From assembly GCA_016793775.1 (NCBI GenBank), contig JAEULK010000004.1:1-44754 (forward strand): a DNA stretch of 44,754 nt, in the 5' to 3' direction. The number at the start of each line of letters is the position of its first letter. Positions within the stretch are counted from its first letter, which is position 1. The translations under genes and the position numbers were made by a program. The DNA is from Sphingopyxis sp. (GTDB lineage Bacteria; Pseudomonadota; Alphaproteobacteria; Sphingomonadales; Sphingomonadaceae). The notes under the pieces were generated by a model. That model ran no database searches, was not told where the DNA came from, and was given only the letters and a program-made list of their open reading frames with translations. This document shows positions 7,470-15,965 of this stretch, in pieces.

Positions 7470-10400
7470 TTATTCGGCGGGCTGCAGCACGGGATCGGAC
7501 GGACCGCCACGGCCGCGACGGGCGGCGATGCGGTCGCCGAGCGTGCGGCAGACGACATAGAAGCTGGGCGTGTAGACGAGCCCGAAGAAGGTGACCCCGA
7601 TCATCCCGGTGAAGACCGCGGTGCCGAGCGCCTGGCGCAGCTCGTATCCGGGGCCCGAGGCCCAGACGAGCGGGGCGACGCCGAGGATGAAGGCGAAGCT
7701 GGTCATCAGGATCGGGCGGAGGCGCGCGCGTGCCGCCGCGACCGCCGCCTCGACGATGCTCGCGCCGCGTTCCTCGGCCTGCTTGGCGAATTCGACGATC
7801 AGGATCGCATTTTTCGCGGCAAGCGCGATCAGCACGATGAGGCCGATCTGGGTCAGGATATTATTGTCGAGACCCCGCAAATTCACCCCCGCCATCGCGG
7901 CGAGCAAGGTCATCGGCACGATCAGGATGATCGCGAGCGGCAAGGTCAGGCTTTCGAACTGCGCCGCGAGCACGAGGAAGACGAACACCACCGACAGCGC
8001 GAAGACCAGCGCGGCGACATTGCCCGCCGCCTTTTGCTGGAAGGCGAGGTCGGTCCATTCGGCCGAAAAGCCCGCGGGGAGTTTTTCGGCGACCTTTTCC
8101 ATCACCGCGATCGCCTGGCCGGTCGAATAACCGGGCGCGGTCTCGCCATCGACCTCGACCGCGGGGAAGAGGTTGTAGCGGGTGACGCGATAGGGGCCGG
8201 TCCGGTCGCTGAAGGTCGCGACCGCGCCGAGCGGCACCATCTCGCCGCTGTTCGAGCGCGTCTTGAGCTGCGCGATGTCCGCCGGATCGTCGCGCGCCGC
8301 GGCATCGGCCTGCGCGGTGACGCGAAAGGTGCGCCCGAGCAGGTTGAAGTCGTTGACATAGGCCGAGCCGAGATAGACCTGCAACGCCTCGAACACCCGC
8401 GCCGGCGGCACCCCGAGCATGTCGGACTTGGCGCGGTCGATGTCGGCGTATACGCGCGGCGTCGCGGTGTTGTAGAGGGTGAAGACGTTGGCGAGCTGGC
8501 GCTGCTGGTGCGCGGCGCCGATCAACTGGCCGCCCGCTTGCTCCAGAGCCTGATAACCTGCGTCGCTGCGGTCCTGGACGATCATGCGGTAACCGCCGCC
8601 ATTGCCGATGCCCTGGATGACGGGCGGCGGGATGACGAAGACGAAGGCGTCGTTCACGTCGGCGAGCGCCGCGCGCATGTCGGTCTCGATATTGGCCTCG
8701 GTCCGGTCGGTGCCCGCACGTTCGGCGAAGGGTTTGAAGTTGACATAGGCGGCGCCGGCGTTCGAGGCCTGGGTGCCCGAGGCGCCGTCGAAGCCGGCGA
8801 ACATCACCGCCGCCTCGGTGCCGGGCACCTCGAGCAGCTTTTTCACCACCTTCTTGAGCACTTCGTCGGTCTGCTGGATCGAACTGCCCGGGGGGAGCTG
8901 GATCGCGGCGAGCGCATAGCCCTGGTCCTGCGCGGGGACGAAGCCCGCCGGCGTCGCCCAGAAAATCCCGGCGGTCGCGGCGATCAGCGCGCCATAGGTG
9001 AGGAACGCCTTGCACGGGGCGGCGACGACGCGGCGCGCGGTCGCCGCATACCAGTCGCTGAGCCGGTCGAAGCTGCGGTTGAACGTGTCGCCCGCCTGCC
9101 AGGCGTAGCGGCGCCAGCCCGAGGCGGGGGCTTCGGTCGCGCGCGGGCGCAGCAGCATCGCGGCGAGCGCGGGCGACAGGGTGAGCGACAGGATCAGCGA
9201 GATCACGGTGGCGGTGGCGATCGTCACCGCGAACTGGCGATAGAATTCGCCGGTGATGCCGGTGAGGAAGGTCGTCGGCACGAACACCGCGCAGAGTACG
9301 AGCACGATCGCGACGAGCGCGCCCGATACCTCGTCCATCGACGTGTGCGCGGCTTCGCGTGGGGACAGACCATGCTCCATGTTGCGCTCGACATTTTCGA
9401 CGACGACGATCGCGTCGTCGACGACGATGCCGATCGCGAGCACCAGCCCGAACATCGACAGCGTGTTGAGCGAATAGCCGAGCGCGGCGAGTACCGCGAA
9501 GGTGCCGATCAGCGACACGGGGATGGCGATGACCGGGATGATCGCGGCGCGCCAGCTTTGCAGGAAGACGAGGATGACGAGGACGACGAGGATCATCGCC
9601 TCGAACAAGGTCTTCTGCACCGCGGTCATCGATTCGCTGATGAATTCGGTCGGGTTCCAGATGATCTTATACTCGAGCCCCCTGGGGAAGCTCTTCGACG
9701 CCGCGGCGAGCTGCGCCTTGATCCCCTCGGCGGCGGCGAGCGCGTTGGTGCCCGGCCGCTGGGTGACGCCCATGATGATCGAATCCTGGCCCGACAGATA
9801 GGCGTTCACGCCATAATCCTCGGCCCCCAGTTCGACGCGCGCGACGTCGCTGAGCCGCGTGATCGCGCCGTCGGGCGCGGTGCGCACGATGATGTTCGCG
9901 AATTCGCCGGCGGTCTTGAAACGCCCCTGCGTCTCGACGCTGAGCTGGTGCGCGGCGCCGGTATCGAACGGCGGCTGGCCGACGGTGCCGGCGGCGACCT
10001 GGACATTCTGTTCGCGCAGCGCCGTCACGATGTCGCCCGCCGTAAGGTTCAGCGCGGCGGCGCGGCCGGGGTCGATCCACACGCGCATCGCATAGTCGCG
10101 CGCGCCGAACACCTGGACGTCGCCGATGCCGTCGACGCGGGTCAGCCGGTCCTTGAGCTGGGTCAGCGCATAGTTGGAGACATAGCTGCGATCGAGCGAG
10201 CCGTCGGGCGAGAGGATGTTGACCGCCATCAGCCACGAGGGCGAGGTCTTGCGCACGACGACGCCCTGCCGCCGCACTTCCTCGGGCAGGCTGGGTTCGG
10301 CGAGCGCGACGCGGTTCTGGACGAGCACCTGCGCGGTATCGAGGTCGGTGCCGAGCTTGAAGGTGATCGTGATCGTTACCCGCCCGTCGCCGGTCGATTG

Positions 10401-10646
10401 CGACGACTGGTAGAGCATGTTGTCGACGCCGTTGATCTGCTGCTCGATCGGCGCGGCGACGGTGTCGGCGACGGTCTCGGCCGAGGCGCCGGGGTAATTG
10501 GCGCTGACCGTCACGGTCGGCGGGACCACGGCAGGAAATTGCGACACCGGCAGCCCGAAATAGGCGAAGGCGCCGACGATCGTGATGAGGATCGCGATCA
10601 CGCCCGCGAAGATCGGGCGGCGGATGAAGAAATGGCTGAGACGCAT
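7470..10646 (-). CDS. RND multidrug efflux permease, HAE1 family (AcrB/MexB type)
   Basis: This 1,058-residue inner-membrane proton/drug antiporter is full length for the family. It starts with MRLSHFFIRRPIFAGVIAIL, the classic HAE1 N-terminus. The proton-relay aspartates are Asp410-Asp411 in GIVVDDAIVVVENVER, and the matching lysine is Lys945 in ALAAKNAILIVEFA. Two six-helix bundles and two large periplasmic loops with porter and docking domains are present. It should pump hydrophobic drugs, solvents or dyes out through the adaptor and channel encoded on either side. The substrate range cannot be read from sequence. The adaptor gene ends about 90 bp upstream, and the start is preceded by CGAGGAGGC. 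Confidence 0.95.
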   Translation of the reverse strand: MRLSHFFIRRPIFAGVIAILITIVGAFAYFGLPVSQFPAVVPPTVTVSANYPGASAETVADTVAAPIEQQINGVDNMLYQSSQSTGDGRVTITITFKLGTDLDTAQVLVQNRVALAEPSLPEEVRRQGVVVRKTSPSWLMAVNILSPDGSLDRSYVSNYALTQLKDRLTRVDGIGDVQVFGARDYAMRVWIDPGRAAALNLTAGDIVTALREQNVQVAAGTVGQPPFDTGAAHQLSVETQGRFKTAGEFANIIVRTAPDGAITRLSDVARVELGAEDYGVNAYLSGQDSIIMGVTQRPGTNALAAAEGIKAQLAAASKSFPRGLEYKIIWNPTEFISESMTAVQKTLFEAMILVVLVILVFLQSWRAAIIPVIAIPVSLIGTFAVLAALGYSLNTLSMFGLVLAIGIVVDDAIVVVENVERNMEHGLSPREAAHTSMDEVSGALVAIVLVLCAVFVPTTFLTGITGEFYRQFAVTIATATVISLILSLTLSPALAAMLLRPRATEAPASGWRRYAWQAGDTFNRSFDRLSDWYAATARRVVAAPCKAFLTYGALIAATAGIFWATPAGFVPAQDQGYALAAIQLPPGSSIQQTDEVLKKVVKKLLEVPGTEAAVMFAGFDGASGTQASNAGAAYVNFKPFAERAGTDRTEANIETDMRAALADVNDAFVFVIPPPVIQGIGNGGGYRMIVQDRSDAGYQALEQAGGQLIGAAHQQRQLANVFTLYNTATPRVYADIDRAKSDMLGVPPARVFEALQVYLGSAYVNDFNLLGRTFRVTAQADAAARDDPADIAQLKTRSNSGEMVPLGAVATFSDRTGPYRVTRYNLFPAVEVDGETAPGYSTGQAIAVMEKVAEKLPAGFSAEWTDLAFQQKAAGNVAALVFALSVVFVFLVLAAQFESLTLPLAIILIVPMTLLAAMAGVNLRGLDNNILTQIGLIVLIALAAKNAILIVEFAKQAEERGASIVEAAVAAARARLRPILMTSFAFILGVAPLVWASGPGYELRQALGTAVFTGMIGVTFFGLVYTPSFYVVCRTLGDRIAARRGRGGPSDPVLQPAE

Positions 10647-10735
10647 GGCGAGCCTCCTCGGCCCGAGGGGCCGGCAAGATGGTTTGAGCGGATTGGGCGA
10701 AGCCGCGCCGGACGGGGCCGGCGCGGTTCGCGGAG

Positions 10736-12028
10736 TTAGGGCGTGAGCGTCGCCTGCGACGCGGCGGGCGACTGCCCCGCGCCGGCGGGCGCGGCGGGCG
10801 CGGCCTTGGGCTGGATCGTCGTGGGCTTGGCGGTCACCTTGGCGCCCGGCTGGGCGAACTGGATGCCCTGCACCACCACCCGGTCGCCGGCCTTCAGCCC
10901 CGAGCGGATGACGCGCAGCCCGGCGACGAGCGGGCCGGTTTCGACCGGCCGCGCGGCGACAGTGCCGTCCTTGCCGACGACGAACAGCTGCTTGCGCGCC
11001 TGGTCGGTACGCACCGCGGCGTCGGGGACGAGCAAGGCCGAGACGGTGCCGCCCTGCGCGAGGCGCATGTTGCCGAATATGCCGGGGGTCAGGAAATAGT
11101 CGGGATTGTCGATCACCGCGCGGACGCGCAGCGTGCCCGAATTGGCGTTGATCGCATTGTCGGAGAAATCGACGCGGCCCTTCCAGCGATAGCCGCTCTC
11201 GTCCTGCAGCCGGATCTCGACCTGCTGCGCCGCGCCGCCGCCGGCCTGGCGCTCGCGCTGGGCTTTCAGGAACAAGGCCTCCGAACTGTCGAAGTTGAAA
11301 TAGATCGGGTCGAGCGCGTTGATCGTGGTGAGCAGGCTGCCGCCCGCCCCCTCGCCGGCGGCCACCAGATTGCCCGGGTCGACGCGGCGGTCGGAGATGC
11401 GGCCGCCGATCGGCGCGCGGACCTGGGTGAATTCGACGTCGAGCGAGCGCGAGCGGACGCGGGCATCGGCGGCGGCCAGCGCCGCCGAGGCGGCACGCAC
11501 CTTGGCGTTGAGCTGGTCGAGGTCGCTCTGCGACACCGCCTCGTCGGCGATCAGCCGGTTGGCGCGCGCGAGGTTGACGCGCGCGAGTTCGAGGTCGCTG
11601 CGCGCGCTCGCGGCGTCGGCGCGCGCCTCGGCGAGCGCGGCGTTAAACGGGCGCGCGTCGAGGGTGAAGAGCAGCTGGCCCTTGCGGACGATCTGGCCGT
11701 CGCTGAAATGCACGCCGACGAGCTGGCCCGAGACGCGCGGGCGCACCTCGACCGCGCGGCTCGCCTCGAAGCGGCCGACATAATCGTCCCATTGGGTGAT
11801 GTCGCGCACCAGCGGCGCGGCGACGGTGACCACCGGGAGCGGCGGCGCCGCGACCGCGGCATTGTCGCGCGTCGAGAGCGCGTAGCCGCCGGCGACGAGG
11901 AGCGCGAGCGGCAGGCCGACCAGCGCCCCGCGACGCCAGCGGGCCGGCTTGGCGGGGGTGGTGGCGGAACCCGGGACGAGTTCGACTTCCCGCGCCTTGG
12001 CGCGGTCGAAGGGGGAGAGCATGTTCAT
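10736..12028 (-). CDS. RND efflux periplasmic adaptor (membrane fusion protein, AcrA/MexA type)
   Basis: This 430-residue membrane fusion protein links the permease to the outer-membrane channel. An N-terminal anchor helix lies at about 33-51 (ALVGLPLALLVAGGYAL) with no lipobox, so it is held by a membrane segment and not by lipid. Then come the lipoyl half-motif (VEVRPRVSGQLVGVHFSDGQ at about 92-111), a helical hairpin from about 125 to 190, the second lipoyl half (TQVRAPIGGRISDRRVDPG) and the beta-barrel/membrane-proximal domain. The C-terminal 30 residues are Ala/Pro-rich. It starts five bases after the stop of the small first gene, so all four efflux genes form one transcription unit. Confidence 0.93.
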   Translation of the reverse strand: MNMLSPFDRAKAREVELVPGSATTPAKPARWRRGALVGLPLALLVAGGYALSTRDNAAVAAPPLPVVTVAAPLVRDITQWDDYVGRFEASRAVEVRPRVSGQLVGVHFSDGQIVRKGQLLFTLDARPFNAALAEARADAASARSDLELARVNLARANRLIADEAVSQSDLDQLNAKVRAASAALAAADARVRSRSLDVEFTQVRAPIGGRISDRRVDPGNLVAAGEGAGGSLLTTINALDPIYFNFDSSEALFLKAQRERQAGGGAAQQVEIRLQDESGYRWKGRVDFSDNAINANSGTLRVRAVIDNPDYFLTPGIFGNMRLAQGGTVSALLVPDAAVRTDQARKQLFVVGKDGTVAARPVETGPLVAGLRVIRSGLKAGDRVVVQGIQFAQPGAKVTAKPTTIQPKAAPAAPAGAGQSPAASQATLTP

Positions 12029-12033
12029 GGGTC

Positions 12034-12462
12034 TTACTTTCGGAAGAGGCGGCTGCTGAGCACGGCGGCGACGCGGCGGCCGAGCAGGTCATAATGGTCG
12101 GTGGTGAAGCCCGCGGCGAGGAAGTCGCCGATCTGGCCCGAGGTCACGGCATAGCCATGGTGCCAGGTCAGCACCGCCATGCGGCGCAGCGCTTCGAGCT
12201 TCGGATCGGCGAGCCGGCGATTATAGCTGTCGCCGAAGATCGCGCCGAGCAGCTTGCCCACGCGGCCGGGTTGGCGGAGCGATGATGGTCGGTCGTGACG
12301 CGCGAGCATCACGACCGACCATTCGAGCGCCGAAAAGCCAGCGGGTTTGGCTTTCGGCGCTGCGGGGGCCGCCACGGGGGCAAGGGCGGCGACCCGGGAA
12401 AGGGCGGCACGGGTGGGGATGGGCGCAAAATCGAGCGCTTCGTTGACGGCAAGATAGGCCAT
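12034..12462 (-). CDS. Small unknown protein heading the RND efflux operon
   Basis: This 142-residue soluble protein has a strong ribosome site (AAGGAGGAACCGCC before ATG at 12462) and is the first gene of the efflux operon. The first 45 residues are low complexity and Ala/Pro-rich. The rest is a likely compact helical domain with FSALEWSVVMLARHDRPSSL at about 43-62, GKLLGAIFGDSYNRRLADPK, LEALRRMAVLTWHHGYAV and FTTDHYDLLGRRVAAVLSSR. There is no signal peptide or membrane helix. I do not recognise the family. Its place in the operon suggests a cytoplasmic accessory role in pump expression or in metabolism of the substrate. Confidence 0.72.
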   Translation of the reverse strand: MAYLAVNEALDFAPIPTRAALSRVAALAPVAAPAAPKAKPAGFSALEWSVVMLARHDRPSSLRQPGRVGKLLGAIFGDSYNRRLADPKLEALRRMAVLTWHHGYAVTSGQIGDFLAAGFTTDHYDLLGRRVAAVLSSRLFRK

Positions 12463-12486
12463 GGCGGTTCCTCCTTGGATGGGGGT

Positions 12487-12530
12487 GCCGGGCGCAAGGG
12501 GGCTCAGGCCCCGGGACGCTTGCGCCCGGC
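12487..12530 (-). promoter_or_regulatory. Strong nested hairpin in the efflux operon leader
   Basis: Perfect 12-bp arms GCCGGGCGCAAG (12487-12498) and CTTGCGCCCGGC (12519-12530) enclose a loop that folds again (GGGGC-TCA-GGCCCC). It lies only about 25 bases ahead of the first start codon of the operon. There is no U-tract after it on the minus strand, so it is not a classic terminator. It could set mRNA stability, act in attenuation, or be a chance GC hairpin. Confidence 0.45.
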
Positions 12531-12703
12531 GAGGGGGGATTGGGGGTGAGCGACAGGGTTCGACGCCAAGGCGGTGCCGATCGATCTCGCGAGAATTTGC
12601 AGTTGTTTGCCCGGGCGGTCCCTAGGCGGTTCTACATGTCCGTTTGCGCATCGGCGTTCCCTTCGCGTCGTCGCAGCCGGTCGAACCGTCCAGCCACCTT
12701 CTG

Positions 12704-12715
12704 TACTGTCCGGTA
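12704..12715. promoter_or_regulatory. TetR operator-like site 1 (overlaps -10 of efflux promoter)
   Basis: The inverted repeat TACTG-TC-CGGTA matches the other two sites (consensus TACCG-N2-CGGTA) with one mismatch. It overlaps the end of the predicted -10 box, so a repressor bound here would block transcription of the efflux operon. Confidence 0.6.
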
Positions 12716-12742
12716 TATATAACCTCGATCAGCCCTGGTCAA
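12714..12742 (-). promoter_or_regulatory. Predicted sigma-70-type promoter of the efflux operon
   Basis: On the minus strand TTGACC (12737-12742) and TATATA (12714-12719) are separated by 17 bases, close to the consensus -35/-10 pair. The box lies between two operator-like repeats and points toward the efflux genes. Confidence 0.6.
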
Positions 12743-12750
12743 GAGTTTTA

Positions 12751-12762
12751 TACCGCCCGGTA
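12751..12762. promoter_or_regulatory. TetR operator-like site 2 (upstream of -35)
   Basis: This is a perfect inverted repeat TACCG-CC-CGGTA of 12 bp, located just upstream of the -35 box of the efflux promoter. It is the best match of the three sites. Confidence 0.65.
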
Positions 12763-12800
12763 CGAAATATTTTCAATCCGGCTTTCAGGTCCGCGGTCGC

Positions 12801-13412
12801 TCAGGCGCTGGGCCACAAGGTCATGCTGGTATCGACCAGCCGTTCGAGTTCGGCGCGGGTCGCGCCGGCGCCCGCCTGGACGGTGATACCCTGGAGCAGC
12901 GCATAAAGAACGCTGGTCAGCCCCTCGGCATCGACATGCGCCGGAATGTCGCCCTCGGCCTTGGCGCGCTCGAAACGCTCGACGAGCAGGCGCTGCGACG
13001 AGGCGCGCCGGCGCACGACATCGGCCTTGATCGACTCGGCCTCGGGGCTGCACGCGAGCGACGAGATGAGGCCCATGCATCCCTTGGGATCATCGGTGCC
13101 GCCATGGACATCGATCGCGCCGCGCAGATAAAATTCGGCGACCTTGCGCGCCGTCGGCTGTTCGAGCGCGGCGCGGCCATATTCGAGCTTTTCCTGCTCG
13201 TAGAGATCCAGTGCCTTATGAAACAAGGCTTCCTTGTTGCCGAACGCGGCGTAGAGGCTGGGCTTGGTGATCCCCATCGCCTCGGTCAGGTCGGTCATCG
13301 ACGCGCCATCATAGCCCTTCGCCCAAAAGACATGGAGCGCCGAGGCAAGCGCCTGATCGACGCAAAATTCGCGCGGGCGACCCTTCGGGGCGGCGATGAC
13401 ATCTTGTTCCAT
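12801..13412 (-). CDS. TetR/AcrR family repressor, likely controls the RND efflux operon and itself
   Basis: The frame is open to 13490, but the ATG at 13412 (MEQDVIAAPKGRPREF) fits the family start; this gives 203 residues. The DNA-binding helix-turn-helix is clear: ALASALHVFWAKGYDGASMT and DLTEAMGITKPSLYAAFGNK, then EALFHKALDLY. The ligand-binding half (residues about 75-195) has helices with PKGCMGLISSLACSPEAE and a Cys-containing pocket. The protein should release DNA on binding a drug-like ligand. It lies immediately upstream of the efflux operon on the same strand, and an operator-like repeat covers its own start codon, so repression of both units is likely. The pairing is inference; the family is certain. 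Confidence 0.93.
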   Translation of the reverse strand: MEQDVIAAPKGRPREFCVDQALASALHVFWAKGYDGASMTDLTEAMGITKPSLYAAFGNKEALFHKALDLYEQEKLEYGRAALEQPTARKVAEFYLRGAIDVHGGTDDPKGCMGLISSLACSPEAESIKADVVRRRASSQRLLVERFERAKAEGDIPAHVDAEGLTSVLYALLQGITVQAGAGATRAELERLVDTSMTLWPSA

Positions 13413-13423
13413 AACGGTCGGTA
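13412..13423. promoter_or_regulatory. TetR operator-like site 3 (touching the tetR start codon)
   Basis: Read on the minus strand, the inverted repeat TACCG-AC-CGTTA ends on the A of the tetR start codon. It is the same arrangement as sites 1 and 2 with one mismatch and suggests negative autoregulation. Confidence 0.55.
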
Positions 13424-13474
13424 TATAATGTGCCGCCCGTGAAAGTCCAGAGGGCGCAAGGGTGCGGCCGGCCA

Positions 13475-13564
13475 CCCTCACCCTTCCCACCGGCGTAGCC
13501 GGCGGGCCCCTTCCCTCTCCCGGCGGGAGAGGGAGGGAGGCGCGAAGCGCCGGAAGGGTGAGGG
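13475..13564. repeat. Long imperfect inverted repeat, CCCTCACCCTTCC arms
   Basis: Arms CCCTCACCCTTCC (13475-13487) and GGAAGGGTGAGGG (13552-13564) flank nested hairpins (for example CCTCTCCCGGCGGGAGAGG and GGCGCGAAGCGCC). It fills the gap between tetR and the stop of the FAD oxidoreductase gene and is of the REP/BIME type. Confidence 0.65.
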
Positions 13565-13595
13565 CGACCGGTCCTCACCCTATGCCGTTCAGATT

Positions 13596-15011
13596 CTAAA
13601 GCCCCTCGCCCCCCGTCCAGTGCGCATTGACCAGCCGCCGCGCGAGCGCGCCGACCTGGGTGCGGATGTCGGGGACCGCAACGACCTCCCACAGATCGCC
13701 GCGCGTCATCGGGCCGATCGCGAGGATATGTTCGGCGGGTCGGCCGTCGCGATTCATCACATGGCCGTCGCGGTCGATGTCGAGCCCGAGGCGCAGCGCG
13801 TCGGGGCGGATCAGCCCCTGTTTGAGCAGACGGCGGACGAGCGGGTCGCTGGCGCGCAGCAGATCGCCCTGCGGCCCGGTGCAATTGACGATGCGCGCGA
13901 CGTCGAGCCGCTGGCTGCGCGCCTCGCCGCGCGGGCGCCAATGGACCGCGACGGCATCGTCTTCGCCGACCACCTGTTCGATCTTGCCGGCGCGAAAGAC
14001 GAGCTGGCGCGACCGGATCAGGCCGTCGATGCGGTCGGCGACCGCGGGCGCGAGGCGGTGGCGATGGATGTCCCAGAAGGGACGCAGGTGGCGCAGGAAG
14101 CGCGCGCGCTTGTCGGCGTCGGCCGAGGCCCACATCAATTGGGTGATCGGACGGATCGAATCGACCGCGAGCCGCCAGTCGCCCGCCTTCGCCTCCTCGC
14201 GCGCCCAGCGCACGAGGTCGGACAGTTCCGGCGCGGGCTTGGCCAGAACCGGGGCCGCGGGCGCCAGCCCGTCGACATGGCGGTGCGGGCGGAGGCCGCG
14301 GCGCGACATCGCGACGATCCGCCCGTCGAAGCCGTTCGAGGCGAGGCGCAGGATGACGTCGATCGCGGTCAGCCCGGTGCCGACGACCAGCACCGTCTGG
14401 TTTTTGCGCAGCCCCTCGGCGAGCGGACTGGCCCAGGGGTCGCCGACATAGCGCCAGGGGGTCAGACCCGCACCGGCGATCGCGGGATGATCGTGCGGCG
14501 GCAGATTGCCGATCGCGAGCACCGCCTTGTCGGCCTCGACCAGCCCGCCGTTGACGAGCCCCAGCGTGACCTTGCCGCCGCGCTCCTCGATATCGAGCAC
14601 CTCGTCGTCGATCAGTTGCAGGCGGCGGCCATATTTTTCCATCGCCTGTGCCAGCGTCTCGCGCAGATATTGGCCATAGGTCGCGCGGCTGACGAAGGCC
14701 CCATTGCGGCTAAGGTCGCAGCCGAGGCCGCGCGCGGCGAGCCAGTCGCAGAAATGGCCGGGGCGATCGGGAAAGGCGCTCATATTGCCGGCGCGAACGT
14801 TGAGCAGATGCCCGGCGTCGAAGCTGCTGTACGCGACCCCGGCGCCCATGCGCCGCCGGTCGCGCTCGATGAGCAATACCTCGACATCCTCCTGTTCGAG
14901 CAGGTTGATCGCGAGCAAAGTGCCCGAAAAGCCCGCGCCGACGATGGCGACGCGCGAGATGGTGCGAAAGCGCGGGCGCGGACCCTGCAACATCGTGCCG
15001 TCGAACTTCAC
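13596..15011 (-). CDS. FAD/NAD(P)-binding oxidoreductase (NAD_binding_9 type)
   Basis: A GTG at 15011 overlaps the stop of the dioxygenase gene as GTGA, so translational coupling is likely; an internal ATG at 14993 is an alternative. The product is about 471 residues. A Rossmann FAD motif (VAIVGAGFSGTLLAINLLEQ) lies near the N-terminus, followed by IERDRRRMGAGVAYSS and HLLNVRAGNMSAFPDRP, typical of the FAD-NAD(P)-binding family of YdhS-like proteins. A second nucleotide motif (VLVVGTGLTAIDVILRLAS) lies in the middle, and GRPAEHILAIGPMTRGDLWE near the end. Members are flavoprotein oxidoreductases of unknown substrate. Pairing with a TauD-type enzyme suggests a joint role in using a sulfonate, sulfate ester or similar organic compound. 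Confidence 0.8.
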   Translation of the reverse strand: MKFDGTMLQGPRPRFRTISRVAIVGAGFSGTLLAINLLEQEDVEVLLIERDRRRMGAGVAYSSFDAGHLLNVRAGNMSAFPDRPGHFCDWLAARGLGCDLSRNGAFVSRATYGQYLRETLAQAMEKYGRRLQLIDDEVLDIEERGGKVTLGLVNGGLVEADKAVLAIGNLPPHDHPAIAGAGLTPWRYVGDPWASPLAEGLRKNQTVLVVGTGLTAIDVILRLASNGFDGRIVAMSRRGLRPHRHVDGLAPAAPVLAKPAPELSDLVRWAREEAKAGDWRLAVDSIRPITQLMWASADADKRARFLRHLRPFWDIHRHRLAPAVADRIDGLIRSRQLVFRAGKIEQVVGEDDAVAVHWRPRGEARSQRLDVARIVNCTGPQGDLLRASDPLVRRLLKQGLIRPDALRLGLDIDRDGHVMNRDGRPAEHILAIGPMTRGDLWEVVAVPDIRTQVGALARRLVNAHWTGGEGL

Positions 15012-15901
15012 CGCGTCACCACATCGCCCGACACGGTCACCCTTTCGAGCGCACGATATTCGGGCCAATAATCGCCGACGGCATAATGCTGGGTCGAGCG
15101 ATTGTCCCAGATACCGATCGCATGGGGAGTCCAGCGGAAGCGTATCTGATATTCGGGCACCTTGATGCGGTCGAACAGCAGCCGCAGCAGGCTGTCGCTC
15201 TCTTCCTCGGGAATGTCGACGATGCGGCTGGTGAAGGTGTAGTTGACGTAGAGAATCTTCTCGCCCGTTTCGGGGTGGGTACGCACCACCGGATGGCGCA
15301 CCGGCGGGAAGTCGCGCGCGAGCTGGGCGCGCTTTTCCTCCGAGACGCGCCCGCCGAAGCTGCGCACGATGTCATGCTCGGCCTCTAGCCCCTCGATGCG
15401 ATCCTTCACCGGCTGCGGCAGCCCGGCATAGGCCGCGGCGGTATCGGCCCACATCGTGTCGCCGCCGAGCGGCGGCAGCGTGCGGGCGCGCAGGATCGAA
15501 GCGATCGACGGTTTCTGCCGGAAGGTCACGTCGGTGTGCCATTTGTTATACGCCTGGAACGGCGCGAGCGTCTCGGCGGTGAGTTGCACCCCCTCGACCC
15601 CCTCGATCCGCAGGATCTCGGGATAGCCCTCGACATGCGGGATCACCGGATGGCCTTCGAGTTCGCCGAACAATTCGCCCAGCCGGACATGGCTTTCGTG
15701 GCTGATGTCCTGGTCGCGAAAGAAGATCACCTTGAAGCGCAGCCACGCGGCGCGCAGCAGATCGGCCTCGGCCGAGGTCAGCGGGCGGTCGAGGTCGAGC
15801 CCCGAAATCTCGGCGCCGAGCGTCGGCGTCGAGGGCGAAATGGCGATGCCAAGCGCGCGCGCGGTGTCGAATAAATCGGGGCTTTGGGGCTGCGTGGCCA
15901 T
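15008..15901 (-). CDS. TauD/TfdA-family 2-oxoglutarate- and Fe(II)-dependent dioxygenase
   Basis: Start is the ATG at 15901 after GAGAGGATCGCACC; product 297 residues, normal for the family. The iron ligands are His122 and Asp124 in KWHTDVTF and the distal His272 in STQHYAVGDYWPEY, with Arg287 (ALERVTV) placed to bind 2-oxoglutarate. N-terminal TLGAEISGLDLDRPLT is typical of TauD and of the alkyl sulfate dioxygenase AtsK. The enzyme should hydroxylate a sulfonate, sulfate ester or related carboxylic substrate, releasing sulfite or sulfate; the exact substrate cannot be told. It is the first gene of a two-gene unit with the FAD oxidoreductase and has its own promoter with an embedded inverted repeat. 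Confidence 0.88.
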   Translation of the reverse strand: MATQPQSPDLFDTARALGIAISPSTPTLGAEISGLDLDRPLTSAEADLLRAAWLRFKVIFFRDQDISHESHVRLGELFGELEGHPVIPHVEGYPEILRIEGVEGVQLTAETLAPFQAYNKWHTDVTFRQKPSIASILRARTLPPLGGDTMWADTAAAYAGLPQPVKDRIEGLEAEHDIVRSFGGRVSEEKRAQLARDFPPVRHPVVRTHPETGEKILYVNYTFTSRIVDIPEEESDSLLRLLFDRIKVPEYQIRFRWTPHAIGIWDNRSTQHYAVGDYWPEYRALERVTVSGDVVTR

Positions 15902-15965
15902 GGTGCGATCCTCTCTTGCCGAATGACGATGGATCGGTCGAATCGTCACGTCCCGATGTCCGTCA

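Larger units (their letters stand above)
12463..12800. other. Gene-free leader and control region of the efflux operon
   Basis: This 338-bp gap between tetR and the efflux operon has no credible coding frame. Reading on the minus strand it holds an operator, a promoter, a second operator, a leader of roughly 230 bases and a strong hairpin close to the first start codon; each is listed separately. The part around 12,700-12,780 is AT-rich compared with its surroundings, as expected for a promoter. Confidence 0.7.

Noticed and set aside
8034-10739. A 901-codon forward open frame opposite the RND permease gene
   Set aside because: It is the antisense frame of a well-conserved gene in GC-rich DNA; the translation is Arg/Asp/Glu/Gly-rich with no family motif.
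14993-15011. Start of the FAD oxidoreductase upstream at 15068
   Set aside because: That start lies well inside the dioxygenase gene; the GTGA overlap at 15011 or the ATG at 14993 is more natural.
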